Part shown: one piece after another, positions 34,930 through 44,400 of the stretch
How positions within the stretch are numbered: position 1 is the first letter of the stretch
Layout: the number at the start of each line of letters is the position of its first letter
Assembly (NCBI GenBank): GCA_050287965.1
Contig: JBNKCX010000018.1
Span: forward strand, 47,485-111,484
Source of the DNA: CBFDBF01 sp050287965
GTDB taxonomy: Bacteria > Pseudomonadota > Gammaproteobacteria > Chromatiales > Chromatiaceae
Direction of reading: 5' to 3'
Length of the DNA stretch: 64,000 nt
Notes under the pieces: generated by a model
The model's input: the letters and a program-made list of their open reading frames with translations, nothing else
The model's database searches: none
What the model was told of the DNA's origin: nothing
Position numbers and translations under genes: made by a program

Positions 34930-35550
34930 CTATTGTTCCGTGCGCGGTAGCAGTCGGCGTACCGTTTTCACAACAATCTCCGGCGCCGTGCCATGCGGCA
35001 GGGAATCAATCAGTTTCCCTTCCTGATCGATCACATAGACAAGGGAGGTGTGATCAACCATATAACCGACGGCGGAGTCGCTCTTCACCTTGCGATAGGC
35101 GGCGCCATACATCCCTGCAACCTCGGCCACCTCTTCCGGCGTACCGGTTATGCCCAGGATGTTTTTATGAAAATATCCGCTATAGCTCTCCAGGCGTTCC
35201 GGGGTATCCCGCTCCGGATCGACACTGACAAAGACCGCCTGCACCTGTTCCAGTTCCCGCGGTTCCAGTTGATTCAGGGCCGTAGCCAGGTATGCCAGCG
35301 AAGTGGGACAGATATCCGGACACATGGTGTACCCGAAATAGAGCAGCACCACCTTGCCCCTCTGGGAATCGAGGGTGAACGGACCGCGAGAGGAATACAG
35401 GGTGAAATCTCCTCCGGCGGGACGGCCCGCGCTCTCCAGAGAAGAACCGGGGGCACCGTTCTCAGCAACCGGATCCCAGACAAAGGCGGCCCAGATCAAC
35501 AGAATAACGAGGCCGAAAATGAGCGCAAAAAGAACGCGATTGCCATTCAT
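34930..35550 (-). CDS. SCO1/SenC family copper-binding thioredoxin-like protein
   Basis: A ~206-residue membrane-anchored protein (segment VLFALIFGLVILLIWAAFVW near the N-terminus) with a periplasmic thioredoxin fold. Copper ligands are the CxxxC in YTMCPDICPTSL and the His in YMVDHTSLVYVID. SCO proteins mature the CuA centre of cytochrome oxidase together with PCu(A)C, encoded next. The ATG at 35550 puts the anchor at the N-terminus. GTG starts up to 20 codons earlier cannot be excluded. Confidence 0.92.
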   Translation of the reverse strand: MNGNRVLFALIFGLVILLIWAAFVWDPVAENGAPGSSLESAGRPAGGDFTLYSSRGPFTLDSQRGKVVLLYFGYTMCPDICPTSLAYLATALNQLEPRELEQVQAVFVSVDPERDTPERLESYSGYFHKNILGITGTPEEVAEVAGMYGAAYRKVKSDSAVGYMVDHTSLVYVIDQEGKLIDSLPHGTAPEIVVKTVRRLLPRTEQ

Positions 35551-35771
35551 AACAAGAAACCGTTTGTCTGCCACATAAGCCCGATCACCCTGCCGCAAAA
35601 AAACACACACAAGAATCCGGCGAATGGATCAATATATCCAAACTGCCCGCACCGGACTACCGGTCATTTCGCATAAAAGCGGGTGAAATGCCGCAACCTT
35701 AGAGAGTTAGCGAAACAGTAAAGCAAATACCTGTTAAAATCCCTTCGTTCCAACGTAATCTGGATACCGTC

Positions 35772-37043
35772 ATGTCTGAACAGCCCCTTGATATCGAAGC
35801 CTACCTGACCGAGGTCGGACGGCAGGCCCGCAGCGCCTCCCGCGCCCTGGCGGCGGCCAGCACCGGAGAGAAGAACGACGCCTTGCTCGCCATCGCCGAG
35901 GATATCGGGGCCAACCGTGACGCCCTGATGGCGGAAAACAGAAAGGACCTGGAAGCGGGAACGGCGAAGGGCCTGGACGCCGCACTGCTGGATCGCCTGG
36001 AGCTGACCCCTGCACGCATCGATTCCATGATGGAGGGACTGCGCCAGATCGCCGCTCTGCCCGATCCCATCGGTGAGATCTTCGATATGAACTACCGTCC
36101 CACCGGCATCCAGGTGGGTCGCATGCGGGTCCCCCTGGGGGTGGTGGGAATCATTTACGAGTCCCGCCCCAACGTCACGGCGGACGCCGCCGCGCTGTGC
36201 CTGAAAGCGGGTAACGCCACGGTGTTGCGGGGCGGCTCGGAAGCCTTTCACTCCAATCAGGCCCTGGCCGCCGGCATTCACCGCGGCCTGGAGCAGGCGG
36301 GTCTGCCCAAACAGGCGGTGCAGGTGATCGCCACCACCGACCGCGCAGCGGTGGGCAGGATGATCACCATGCCGGAATATATCGATGTCATCATCCCCCG
36401 CGGCGGCAAGGGGCTGATCGAACGCATCAGTAACGACGCCCGGGTGCCCGTGATCAAACACCTGGACGGCATCTGTCACATATATATTGATGACGAAGCG
36501 GATCTGGAGAAGGCGATCCAGGTCTCCTTTAATGCCAAGACCCAGCGCTACGGTACCTGCAACACCCTGGAGACCCTGCTGGTCTGCGAGGAGATTGCAG
36601 AGAACGTCCTGCCGGAACTGGGCAGGATGTATCAGGAGAAGGGCGTGGAGTTGCGCGGCTGCGAAACCACCCGGCGTCTGCTGGAGGGTGTCCTTGCGGC
36701 CAGCGAAGAGGATTGGGATACGGAGTACCTGGCCCCCATTCTCGCCATCAAGGTGGTGAAAGGGCTGGATGAGGCCATCGACCACATCAACACCCACGGC
36801 TCCCAGCATACGGATGCCATCATCACCGAAAACTACACCCGTGCCCGCCGCTTTCTGCGGGAGGTGGACTCCAGTTCAGTGATGGTCAACGCCTCCACCC
36901 GCTTCGCCGACGGTTTCGAGTACGGCCTGGGCGCGGAGATCGGCATCTCCACCGACAAGTTTCACGCCCGCGGCCCGGTGGGGCTGGAGGGGCTGACCTC
37001 GGTGAAGTTCATCGTCCTCGGCGACGGTCACATCAGAACGTAA
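35772..37043 (+). CDS. proA: Glutamate-5-semialdehyde dehydrogenase (gamma-glutamyl phosphate reductase)
   Basis: A 423-residue cytosolic enzyme that reduces gamma-glutamyl phosphate in proline synthesis. The aldehyde-dehydrogenase superfamily core shows VPLGVVGIIYESRPNVT, the nucleotide-site GGSEAFHSN, and the catalytic Cys 263 in GTCNTLETLLVCEEI. The C-terminal motif AEIGISTDKFHARGPVGLEGL is intact. Its usual partner proB is not in the window. Confidence 0.97.
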   Translation: MSEQPLDIEAYLTEVGRQARSASRALAAASTGEKNDALLAIAEDIGANRDALMAENRKDLEAGTAKGLDAALLDRLELTPARIDSMMEGLRQIAALPDPIGEIFDMNYRPTGIQVGRMRVPLGVVGIIYESRPNVTADAAALCLKAGNATVLRGGSEAFHSNQALAAGIHRGLEQAGLPKQAVQVIATTDRAAVGRMITMPEYIDVIIPRGGKGLIERISNDARVPVIKHLDGICHIYIDDEADLEKAIQVSFNAKTQRYGTCNTLETLLVCEEIAENVLPELGRMYQEKGVELRGCETTRRLLEGVLAASEEDWDTEYLAPILAIKVVKGLDEAIDHINTHGSQHTDAIITENYTRARRFLREVDSSSVMVNASTRFADGFEYGLGAEIGISTDKFHARGPVGLEGLTSVKFIVLGDGHIRT

Positions 37044-37074
37044 CCGGGTGCCAGGATTGAAAAAAGATTATCAG

Positions 37075-37108
37075 TCCCTAGGCCCTAGGCCCTGATCCCC
37101 TGGCCCTG
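37075..37108 (+). repeat. GGCCCTA-like microrepeat before nadD
   Basis: Four imperfect tandem copies of a seven- to nine-base unit of the form CCCTAGG / CCCTGATC / CCTGGCC fill the 34 bases just before the nadD start. They take the place of a recognisable ribosome-binding site. Confidence 0.5.
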
Positions 37109-37112
37109 TTAT

Positions 37113-37727
37113 ATGATCGGCATCTTCGGCGGCACCTTCGATCCCATCCACTTCGGGCACCTGCGGACGGCACTTGAGGTGCAGCAGGCCCTTGATCTGC
37201 AGGAGGTCCGCATCATCCCGTTGCGTGATCCACCCCACCGGGATCGCCCCTCCGCCACGCCTGAACAACGTCTGGAGATGCTGCACGCGGCGGTGGCGGG
37301 GCAAGCGGGGATACGGATCGATGAGCGGGAACTCCACCGAGAAGGCAAATCCTATACGGTCCGGACCTTGCGGTCCCTGCGCCGGGAACTGGGGGACACC
37401 CCGCTCTGCCTGATTATCGGCTCCGACGCCTTTCGTGACTTCCCGAACTGGCACAAACCGGAGGAGATCCTGGAGCTGGCCCATATTGTCGTGATGCAGC
37501 GGCCGAATGAGGGTCGCCCCGATCCTTTTCCGGAACGCGTCACGGACTCCCTCGACGATCTCCGCTCCTCCCCCGCGGGACGTATCTGGCTGCAACCGGT
37601 CACCCAGCTGCAGATCTCCGCCACCCGCATCCGGGAACTGCTGCAACAGGGCCGGTCGGTACGCTACCTGCTCCCCGACAGTGTGTTGCTGATTATTCAG
37701 CGGGAAAAGCTTTACGGTGCCGTATAG
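37113..37727 (+). CDS. nadD: Nicotinate-nucleotide adenylyltransferase
   Basis: A 204-residue enzyme that adenylates nicotinate mononucleotide in NAD synthesis. The nucleotidyltransferase signature GIFGGTFDPIHFGHLRTA lies at residues 3-20. The C-terminal ISATRIRELLQQG is the second ATP-binding motif. LIIGSDAFRDFPNWHKPEE is typical of bacterial NadD. No clear ribosome-binding site precedes the ATG. It is followed by rsfS as in most gammaproteobacteria. Confidence 0.96.
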   Translation: MIGIFGGTFDPIHFGHLRTALEVQQALDLQEVRIIPLRDPPHRDRPSATPEQRLEMLHAAVAGQAGIRIDERELHREGKSYTVRTLRSLRRELGDTPLCLIIGSDAFRDFPNWHKPEEILELAHIVVMQRPNEGRPDPFPERVTDSLDDLRSSPAGRIWLQPVTQLQISATRIRELLQQGRSVRYLLPDSVLLIIQREKLYGAV

Positions 37728-37819
37728 GAGGGCACCGGGCCGTCTCCACGGTGATAATCCTCAGCCATTTACGATAGAATGCTGTTTTTTAGTCAAGTGA
37801 ACGTTAGCGTTATTTTTAT

Positions 37820-38176
37820 ATGCAGGTAGAAGAGCTGAGGGATCTGGTCCTCAAGGTACTCGACGACATGAAAGCACGGGATGTTATCGTGCTCGACGTG
37901 CGCAACAGGACCAGTATCACCGATATCATGATCATCGCCAGCGGCACCTCCGACCGCCATGTGAAATCCACCGCCGAAGCCGTCGCCTTCCAGTCCAAGC
38001 TGGCAGGTGAACCGCCCCTGGGCACGGAGGGCCTGGAGGACGGGGAATGGGCGCTGGTGGATCTCAACGGTGTCGTGGTCCACGTAATGCTGCCCAAGGT
38101 GCGTGATTTTTATCAGCTGGAGCGGCTCTGGAGTTTCGACCAGCCCGCGGCGGAAGAGAACGCAGGCAAGACGTGA
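37820..38176 (+). CDS. rsfS: Ribosomal silencing factor RsfS
   Basis: A 118-residue Iojap-family protein that binds L14 and prevents subunit joining when nutrients are short. Motifs: ARDVIVLDVRNRTSITDIMI, ASGTSDRHVKSTAEAV, and EWALVDLNGVVVHVMLPKVR followed by FYQLERLW. Length is typical. It lies downstream of nadD. Confidence 0.96.
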   Translation: MQVEELRDLVLKVLDDMKARDVIVLDVRNRTSITDIMIIASGTSDRHVKSTAEAVAFQSKLAGEPPLGTEGLEDGEWALVDLNGVVVHVMLPKVRDFYQLERLWSFDQPAAEENAGKT

Positions 38177-38185
38177 AGCCGGGGC

Positions 38186-38210
38186 GGGGCGACGGTTGCC
38201 TCGCCCCTTC
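38186..38210 (+). terminator. Probable terminator of rsfS
   Basis: A perfect 7-bp GC-rich stem GGGGCGA / TCGCCCC with an 8-base loop, 10 bases after the rsfS stop, followed by TTCT. The T run is short, so efficiency is uncertain. Confidence 0.5.
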
Positions 38211-38408
38211 TACCAACGCTGAAACCGCCCGCTTACCCCATAGATCGGTAATGAACGGCCTCTGCTACCGATTTGATGCGGGGGATGTTGCGCCCGAGAA
38301 GCGGAAATTTTCCTCTCCAAATCCCTAAAAATGACAACAGCACTTTACAATGGGGCCCGAAAATAATAAAAGATAGGCAACAAAAATAACCGCAAAGGAT
38401 TGCTGTCT

Positions 38409-38642
38409 GTGAATAATCCAAAAACACTCATTGATTATCTAAGCATTGGCTTCATCGTCTGGTTTATTGCCTGGCTGATCCTCTCTCCGTTCCTTCCGCT
38501 GGAGATCCCCTTTACCTACCACCTGGTATTGCTGGGGATCCCGGTTGCCGGCTTTTTCCTGGTCAAACCGCACCGCCTCAAGTGGCTGTTTGTGGTGCTG
38601 CTTGGCCTCAACGGCCTGGATGACCGCCATACCCGGAATTGA
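38409..38642 (+). CDS. Small inner-membrane protein of unknown function
   Basis: A 77-residue frame starting at GTG with AAAGGA nine bases upstream. It encodes two hydrophobic helices (IGFIVWFIAWLILSPFLPL and LVLLGIPVAGFFLV) and a short basic loop PHRLKW, then a third hydrophobic stretch LFVVLLGL. I recognise no family. The composition is that of a real membrane protein rather than a shadow frame. It sits between rsfS and rlmH, which are normally adjacent. Confidence 0.45.
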   Translation: MNNPKTLIDYLSIGFIVWFIAWLILSPFLPLEIPFTYHLVLLGIPVAGFFLVKPHRLKWLFVVLLGLNGLDDRHTRN

Positions 38643-38790
38643 CGGTAGCACCGCCTGACCCGCGAAAATTCCACATCTGCGCTCCCCGCGAGGGCGGCGT
38701 CCTCGAGTCAAGGACGATCCGGGGAACGGCTGGTACTGACGGTCTCCGTCGATTAGCCGGGGATGCCCCTTTCCCCTACAATCCCAAACC

Positions 38791-39261
38791 ATGAATATCC
38801 ACCTTATCTCGGTCGGTAACCGCATGCCCCGCTGGGTCCGGGAGGGGTTCGAGGAATATGCGAAACGGTTACCCAGGGAGTGCGCGCTGAAACTGGTGGA
38901 GATCGCCCCCGGCCATCGCGGCAAGGGAGCCGATATTGACCGGACGGTGAGGGAGGAGGGTGAGCGTATACTGCACGCACTGCCCCGCGACTGTCTGGTG
39001 CTGGCCCTGGAGGTCAAGGGACAGGCGTGGGACACGGAGCAGTTGGCGCATAGATTGGGCGATTGGCTGAACGGCGGTCGCGACGTGGCCCTGTTGATCG
39101 GCGGCCCGGAAGGTCTGGCCTACGGTTGCCGGCAGCGGGCGGACCTGCTCTGGTCCCTGTCACCTCTGACCCTTCCCCACCCCCTGGTCAGGGTGGTGGT
39201 GGCGGAACAGATCTACCGGGCGTGGACGGTCCTCAACAACCACCCCTATCATCGCGGATAG
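38791..39261 (+). CDS. rlmH: 23S rRNA pseudouridine-1915 N3-methyltransferase
   Basis: A 156-residue SPOUT-family methyltransferase that modifies m3-pseudouridine 1915 in helix 69 of 23S rRNA. The SAM-binding knot shows LIGGPEGLAYGCRQRAD and LSPLTLPHPLVRVVVAEQIY, and the end AWTVLNNHPYHRG is the family C-terminus. Length is typical. Confidence 0.97.
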   Translation: MNIHLISVGNRMPRWVREGFEEYAKRLPRECALKLVEIAPGHRGKGADIDRTVREEGERILHALPRDCLVLALEVKGQAWDTEQLAHRLGDWLNGGRDVALLIGGPEGLAYGCRQRADLLWSLSPLTLPHPLVRVVVAEQIYRAWTVLNNHPYHRG

Positions 39262-39347
39262 GTGCAGCCCATTGCTTGTCGGGGCACCTCATTATATTTC
39301 TAAATTTCGCATATAATTTAATGATTATTAATGAGAACAACTGAAAC

Positions 39348-39944
39348 ATGCCCCTTCAAATATACCTTGCATCGCGCTCTCCAAGACGCAGAGAACTCCT
39401 CACCCAGATCGGCGTCATGCATGAGACGGTGACCGCCCGAGTGGACGAGACACCGCAGCCCGACGAGGTCCCTGCCGAGTACGTGCTGCGCCTGGCCCGC
39501 GAAAAGGCTGAGGCCGGACGCTCGGCCTTGAAGGGCTCAGCGGGCGGCATACCGGTGCTGGCGGCCGATACGGCGGTAGTGGTGGAAAACGAAATCCTGG
39601 GAAAACCGTCGGACCGGGAAACGGCCCTGAGCATGCTGGCCCGTCTCTCCGGCCGCAGCCACAAGGTATTGACCGCCGTGGCCCTGGCCGGTGAACACAC
39701 CGAAAGCCGCCTCAGCGTCAGCCGGGTCACCTTCCGTACCGTGACCGAAGAAGAAGCAGCGGCCTATTGGCGTAGCGGAGAGCCGGCGGACAAGGCGGGC
39801 GGCTACGGCATCCAGGGACTGGGCGCCGTATTCATTTCCCACCTCGAAGGAAGTTTTTCCGGGGTCATGGGACTGCCCCTGTTCGAGACGGCGGAACTGT
39901 TACGGACGGCAGGTATCGAACCTCTTGGCGCCGATTTAAGCTAA
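39348..39944 (+). CDS. maf: Maf-family nucleotide pyrophosphatase (YhdE type)
   Basis: A 198-residue house-cleaning enzyme that hydrolyses dTTP, UTP and modified pyrimidine triphosphates. Motifs: LASRSPRRRELLTQIGV with the phosphate-binding SxR, VLAADTAVVVENEILGKP with the catalytic Asp, and DKAGGYGIQGLGAVFI. The order maf-rng-yhdP-tldD is the E. coli yhdE neighbourhood, which favours the YhdE over the YceF subgroup. rng begins 6 bp later. Confidence 0.94.
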   Translation: MPLQIYLASRSPRRRELLTQIGVMHETVTARVDETPQPDEVPAEYVLRLAREKAEAGRSALKGSAGGIPVLAADTAVVVENEILGKPSDRETALSMLARLSGRSHKVLTAVALAGEHTESRLSVSRVTFRTVTEEEAAAYWRSGEPADKAGGYGIQGLGAVFISHLEGSFSGVMGLPLFETAELLRTAGIEPLGADLS

Positions 39945-39950
39945 TACATC

Positions 39951-41408
39951 ATGAGTGAAGAGATCCTGATCAATGTGACACCCCCGGAAACCCGGGTTGC
40001 GCTGGTGGAGAACGGCGTGGTCCAGGAGGTAATCGTTGAAAGGGAGAGCAGTCGCGGCATCGTAGGGAATATCTACAAGGGTCGCGTCTGCCGGGTATTG
40101 CCGGGCATGCAGGCCGCCTTTATCGATATCGGTCTGGAACGTACCGCGTTCCTGCACGCCTCCGACATCGTCGTCGACGGCAACGGCGAGGAGCGCCTTG
40201 ACAGCATTTCCGAGCTGATACGGGAAGGGGGAGAAGTCACGGTCCAGGTGACCAAGGACCCCATCGGCTCGAAGGGCGCGAGACTGACCACCAACATTGC
40301 CATCCCTTCCCGCTATCTGGTGTTCATGCCCTCCCTGGCCGTTTCAGGCATCTCCCAGAAAATCGAAGACGAAGGGGAACGGCAGCGACTGCGGCAAATC
40401 ATAGACAGTGAATGTTGTGAATCGGAATGGACCGGTAACTTCATCGCCCGTACTGCCGCCGAGGGTATGGATCGCGATACCCTCATCACCGATATGCGTT
40501 TTCTGATCCGGCTCTGGCACTCCATCCGCGAGCGCTGTGAAATAGCCAGCGTTCCGGAGCTCATCCACGATGATCTGCCGTTAGCCCTTAGAGCGTTGCG
40601 CGATCTGGTGGGGCCGGAGGTGGAAAAGATCCGTATCGATTCCCGCGAGACCTGGCTGCGGGCAGTGGATTTTGCCCGCAAGCTGATACCCGACATCCGT
40701 GCCGGGATCGAATACTACCCGGGTGAACGGCCGATCTTCGATCTCTATGGTATTGAAGGCGAAATCCAGAAGGCGCTGGAACGCAAGGTGGAGTTGAAGT
40801 CCGGAGGTTATCTGATCATCGACCAGACCGAGGCGATGACCACCATCGACGTCAATACCGGCGCCTTCGTGGGTCACCGCAACCTGGAAGAGACCATCTT
40901 CAAGACCAACCTGGAAGCGGGGCAGGCGATCTGCCGACAACTGCGTTTGCGCAACCTCGGGGGGATCATCATTATCGATTTTATCGACATGAGCGATGAG
41001 GAACACAAACGCCAGGTGCTTCGGGCCCTGGAGAAGTGCCTGGCACGGGATCATGCGCGCACCCACATCACCGAGGTTTCCGCTTTGGGACTGGTGGAAA
41101 TGACCCGCAAACGCACCCGCGAATCCCTGGAGCATGTCCTCTGCCAGCCCTGCCCCTGTTGCAGCGGACGCGGCTCCGTTAAGACGGCGGAATCCACCTG
41201 CTATGAGATCTTTCGTGAGATATTGCGGGAATCCCGTCAGTTCGACGTGGAATCCCTGCTGGTGCTTGCGTCCCAGGAGGTGGTGGACCGCCTGTTGGAT
41301 GAGGAGTCGACCAACCTGGCCAATCTGGAGAGTTTCGTAGGGAAGACCATCAAGTTACAGGCGGAAGCCCTCTATTCCCAGGAACATTACGATATCGTCC
41401 TGTTATAG
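39951..41408 (+). CDS. rng: Ribonuclease G
   Basis: A 485-residue endoribonuclease of the RNase E/G family, acting in 16S rRNA 5' maturation and mRNA decay. The S1 domain is at ~35-125 (NIYKGRVCRVLPGMQAAFID). Catalytic metal residues are in TTIDVNTGAFVGHRN and GIIIIDFIDM. The zinc-link is CQPCPCCSGRGSVK. The RNase E C-terminal scaffold is absent, so this is RNase G. Confidence 0.97.
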   Translation: MSEEILINVTPPETRVALVENGVVQEVIVERESSRGIVGNIYKGRVCRVLPGMQAAFIDIGLERTAFLHASDIVVDGNGEERLDSISELIREGGEVTVQVTKDPIGSKGARLTTNIAIPSRYLVFMPSLAVSGISQKIEDEGERQRLRQIIDSECCESEWTGNFIARTAAEGMDRDTLITDMRFLIRLWHSIRERCEIASVPELIHDDLPLALRALRDLVGPEVEKIRIDSRETWLRAVDFARKLIPDIRAGIEYYPGERPIFDLYGIEGEIQKALERKVELKSGGYLIIDQTEAMTTIDVNTGAFVGHRNLEETIFKTNLEAGQAICRQLRLRNLGGIIIIDFIDMSDEEHKRQVLRALEKCLARDHARTHITEVSALGLVEMTRKRTRESLEHVLCQPCPCCSGRGSVKTAESTCYEIFREILRESRQFDVESLLVLASQEVVDRLLDEESTNLANLESFVGKTIKLQAEALYSQEHYDIVLL

Positions 41409-41426
41409 AACGACCGGCCCGAGGAA

Positions 41427-44400
41427 ATGATCCGACTGCTGCGATCCTTTGCCGCCAAAGTGTGGCTTGCGCTGATCCTGCTTACCATATTGGGCGGTAT
41501 CGTAATCCTCGTGGTGCGCCTGCTGCTGCCGATGGTAGACCAGTATCGACCGGATGCTGAGAAAATGGCCAGCGAGATGCTGGGGCAACCGGTTGAGATA
41601 TCCAGGCTTTCCGCACGCTGGCGCGGGTTCGGCCCGGAGCTGGTCCTGGAGGACGTACGCCTCTTGGACCCGGAAAGTCATCAGCCTTCCTTCCGGCTCG
41701 ATGCCATCCATGTGGCGATCAGCCTGTTCGACACCCTGAGAACCAAGTCCATCAAGCCCCGGGAAATCACCTTCGACGGTGCCAGCCTGCTCATCAAGCG
41801 CCGGTCGGACGGCTCCGTGGTGATTTCAGGCCTGGAAGGTGTCGGGGGCGGCGGCCGGGCCGGCGGCGAACTCTTCTTCCTGCCCTTCCGTATCGCCCTG
41901 AAAAACAGTGAGCTTTACTGGGAAAACCAGGCCATCGGAGCCGCACCCCTCCGTTTCGTCGACGTGGACATTATCCTCACCAACGATGGGGACCGGCACC
42001 AGTTGGACGCTCTCCTCAGCCTGCCCGACGACAGTGGCGCAAGAATGCAACTGGCGGCGGATATATGGGGTGATCTGCAGGAGCCCGGGGCCTGGAGCGG
42101 CGACTTCTATCTGCGCGGAAACAACCTCCCTCTGGCAAAACTGCTGGGGGCCCGAATACCCGCGGGTTATGCCATCAATAGCGGCACCGCTGAAATGGAG
42201 ATCTGGAGTCATTGGGAAAAGGGATACCTCTCCAGTATCGAAGGCGAAGCACGCTGGCGGGATCTGAATCTGGAAGGGAGCGTTACGCCTCAGGAGGAGG
42301 AACCGCGCCGGCTGGAGCTGGAACAGATGGGGGGATATTTCCGATGGCAGCGAACGGAGAGTGGCTGGCGCCTGGGGGTAGACGACATAGCGGTAACCCG
42401 TAACGGCCGCAGCTGGCCGGCTTCCAGCCTCGGTATGGAAACGAGCTATGACCAGGAAGGCCACGTTCACCTGCGAACCGGTATCGATTTTCTCCGCGTC
42501 GAGGATGTCATAGCCCTGATACGCATGTTCCCCCTGCCGACGGAGAAACTTGATCAGACCCTTGCCGAAATTCGCCCTCAGGCGGGCATATACGATTTGC
42601 AGTTCCGCTTTGATGAGACATCCGAGGGGCCGGTCTGGGCGGGACGGGGACAACTGGAAAACCTGTCGACACAGCCATGGCGGAGCGCCCCGGGCATAAA
42701 CAATCTGGACGCCCGTTTCTGGCTGACCCAGGAACGGGGGGCGATGGATCTGCAGGGAAAGCTGGTGTTCGCGAAATTTCCCGGACTGTTCCGTGACACC
42801 CTGCAGTTGCAGGGGGTAAACGGCCTGCTGAGATGGGAGCGACAGCCGGAGCTGGGATGGGTCATCGAATCGGCCGGACTGGAGGCCTTCAACAGCGACG
42901 TCAAAACCCGTACCCGCCTGCGGATGGTGCTCCCCGACGATCCCGAAGAATCCCCTCTTCTCGATCTGCAAACCGATTTCCGCGACGGCGTTGTGAGCAC
43001 CACCTCGCGTTACCTGCCGGTGGGTATCATGCCGGACGGGGTGGTGGAGTGGCTGGATCGGAGTCTGGTCAGCGGCCGCTTGGTTAATGGCAGTTGCGTC
43101 TTTCGCGGTCCGGTCCGGGATTTCCCGTTTGAAAAACGCGCAACCGGCCGCTTTGAAGTGCTGTTTGGGGTTGAGGACCTGCTCCTGGATTACTGGCCGG
43201 AATGGCCCCGTTCGGAAGAGATGACCGCGGAGATACGCTTCCTCAACAACCGGTTCGACGCCTGGATTGAGTCGGGCAAGATATTTGAGAGCAATCTGCA
43301 CAACCTGCATGGCCGGATCGAGCACCTCAACAAGGCCTCCCCTTTCCGTCTCAGCGGCAGTATCACCGGGCCCCTGAGTGATGAATTACGGATATTGAGC
43401 GAATCACCGCTGCGCGAGAAATTCGCGCCGTTGACGGAAGCGGTGCGGGCGGAGGGCGATGCCCACCTGGACCTGGAATTCGCCGTTCCTCTCAGCACCG
43501 GACAGTTTTCTATTGACGGAAAACTGGCATTGCAGGATGCGACAATCCACATCGACGAATGGCAATTACCCATAACCCGCATCAGCGGCAACCTGCTTTT
43601 TGATCAGGACGGGATCCGCTCCAAGGGGCTGCAGGGTCAATTAATGGGCAGCGAGACCAGGGTAGAGGTGGCCCCGCTCAAGGGCAAACGAGGCACTACT
43701 CGCATCACGGCCAAAACCACCCTCCCCGGAAGCGCCTTCGCTCAACGGTTCCCCGCCCTGGGCCTGGAGGGGTTAAAGGGCACCACCGACTGGCAGCTGG
43801 ATCTGGATATCCCGCCGTTCGCGAAAGGCAAAAGACCGTTAGTGGATATCCGACTCTCATCCAACCTCAAGGGGATCCGCCTCGACCTGCCCGCCCCCAT
43901 CGGAAAGAGCGAGCGGGAGCAACGGAAACTGGTGGTCACCACAACCCTAAGCAACCGCCCCGAACGGCGCCTGGGAGTCCGTTACGGGGATATCCTGGAC
44001 TCGGCCATGCTGCTGAACGTAACGGACCCCGACAGGATTCATTTCATCCGCGGCGGACTGATGTTCGGCGGCGCCCCAGCGCGATTGCCGGAAAAGGATC
44101 AGTTGCTGATGGAGGGAAAGTTGGCGAACCTTCATATCGATCCCTGGCTCAACTATTTTCATCCCTCCGGTTCAAAACTGGCATTGCCCGCGATTACCAC
44201 CAAGGACCTGCGCATTGATAACCTCCGTTACGGAGACACCTATCTCCAGAATGTAACCTTTAATCTCGACACGGATAAAACGGGCATTCAGGGCCGCGTC
44301 GAGGGCGACCGGGTTAGCGGATCCTTCCAGATACCGGTGTCGTTAAAGGACAATCCGATCACTCTGCGCCTGGATCGGCTCAGTCTTGATTTCAACCCTG

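Noticed and set aside
41826..43325. A 499-codon minus-strand frame opposite yhdP
   Set aside because: No ribosome-binding site, no motif, and it lies wholly within the conserved YhdP gene.
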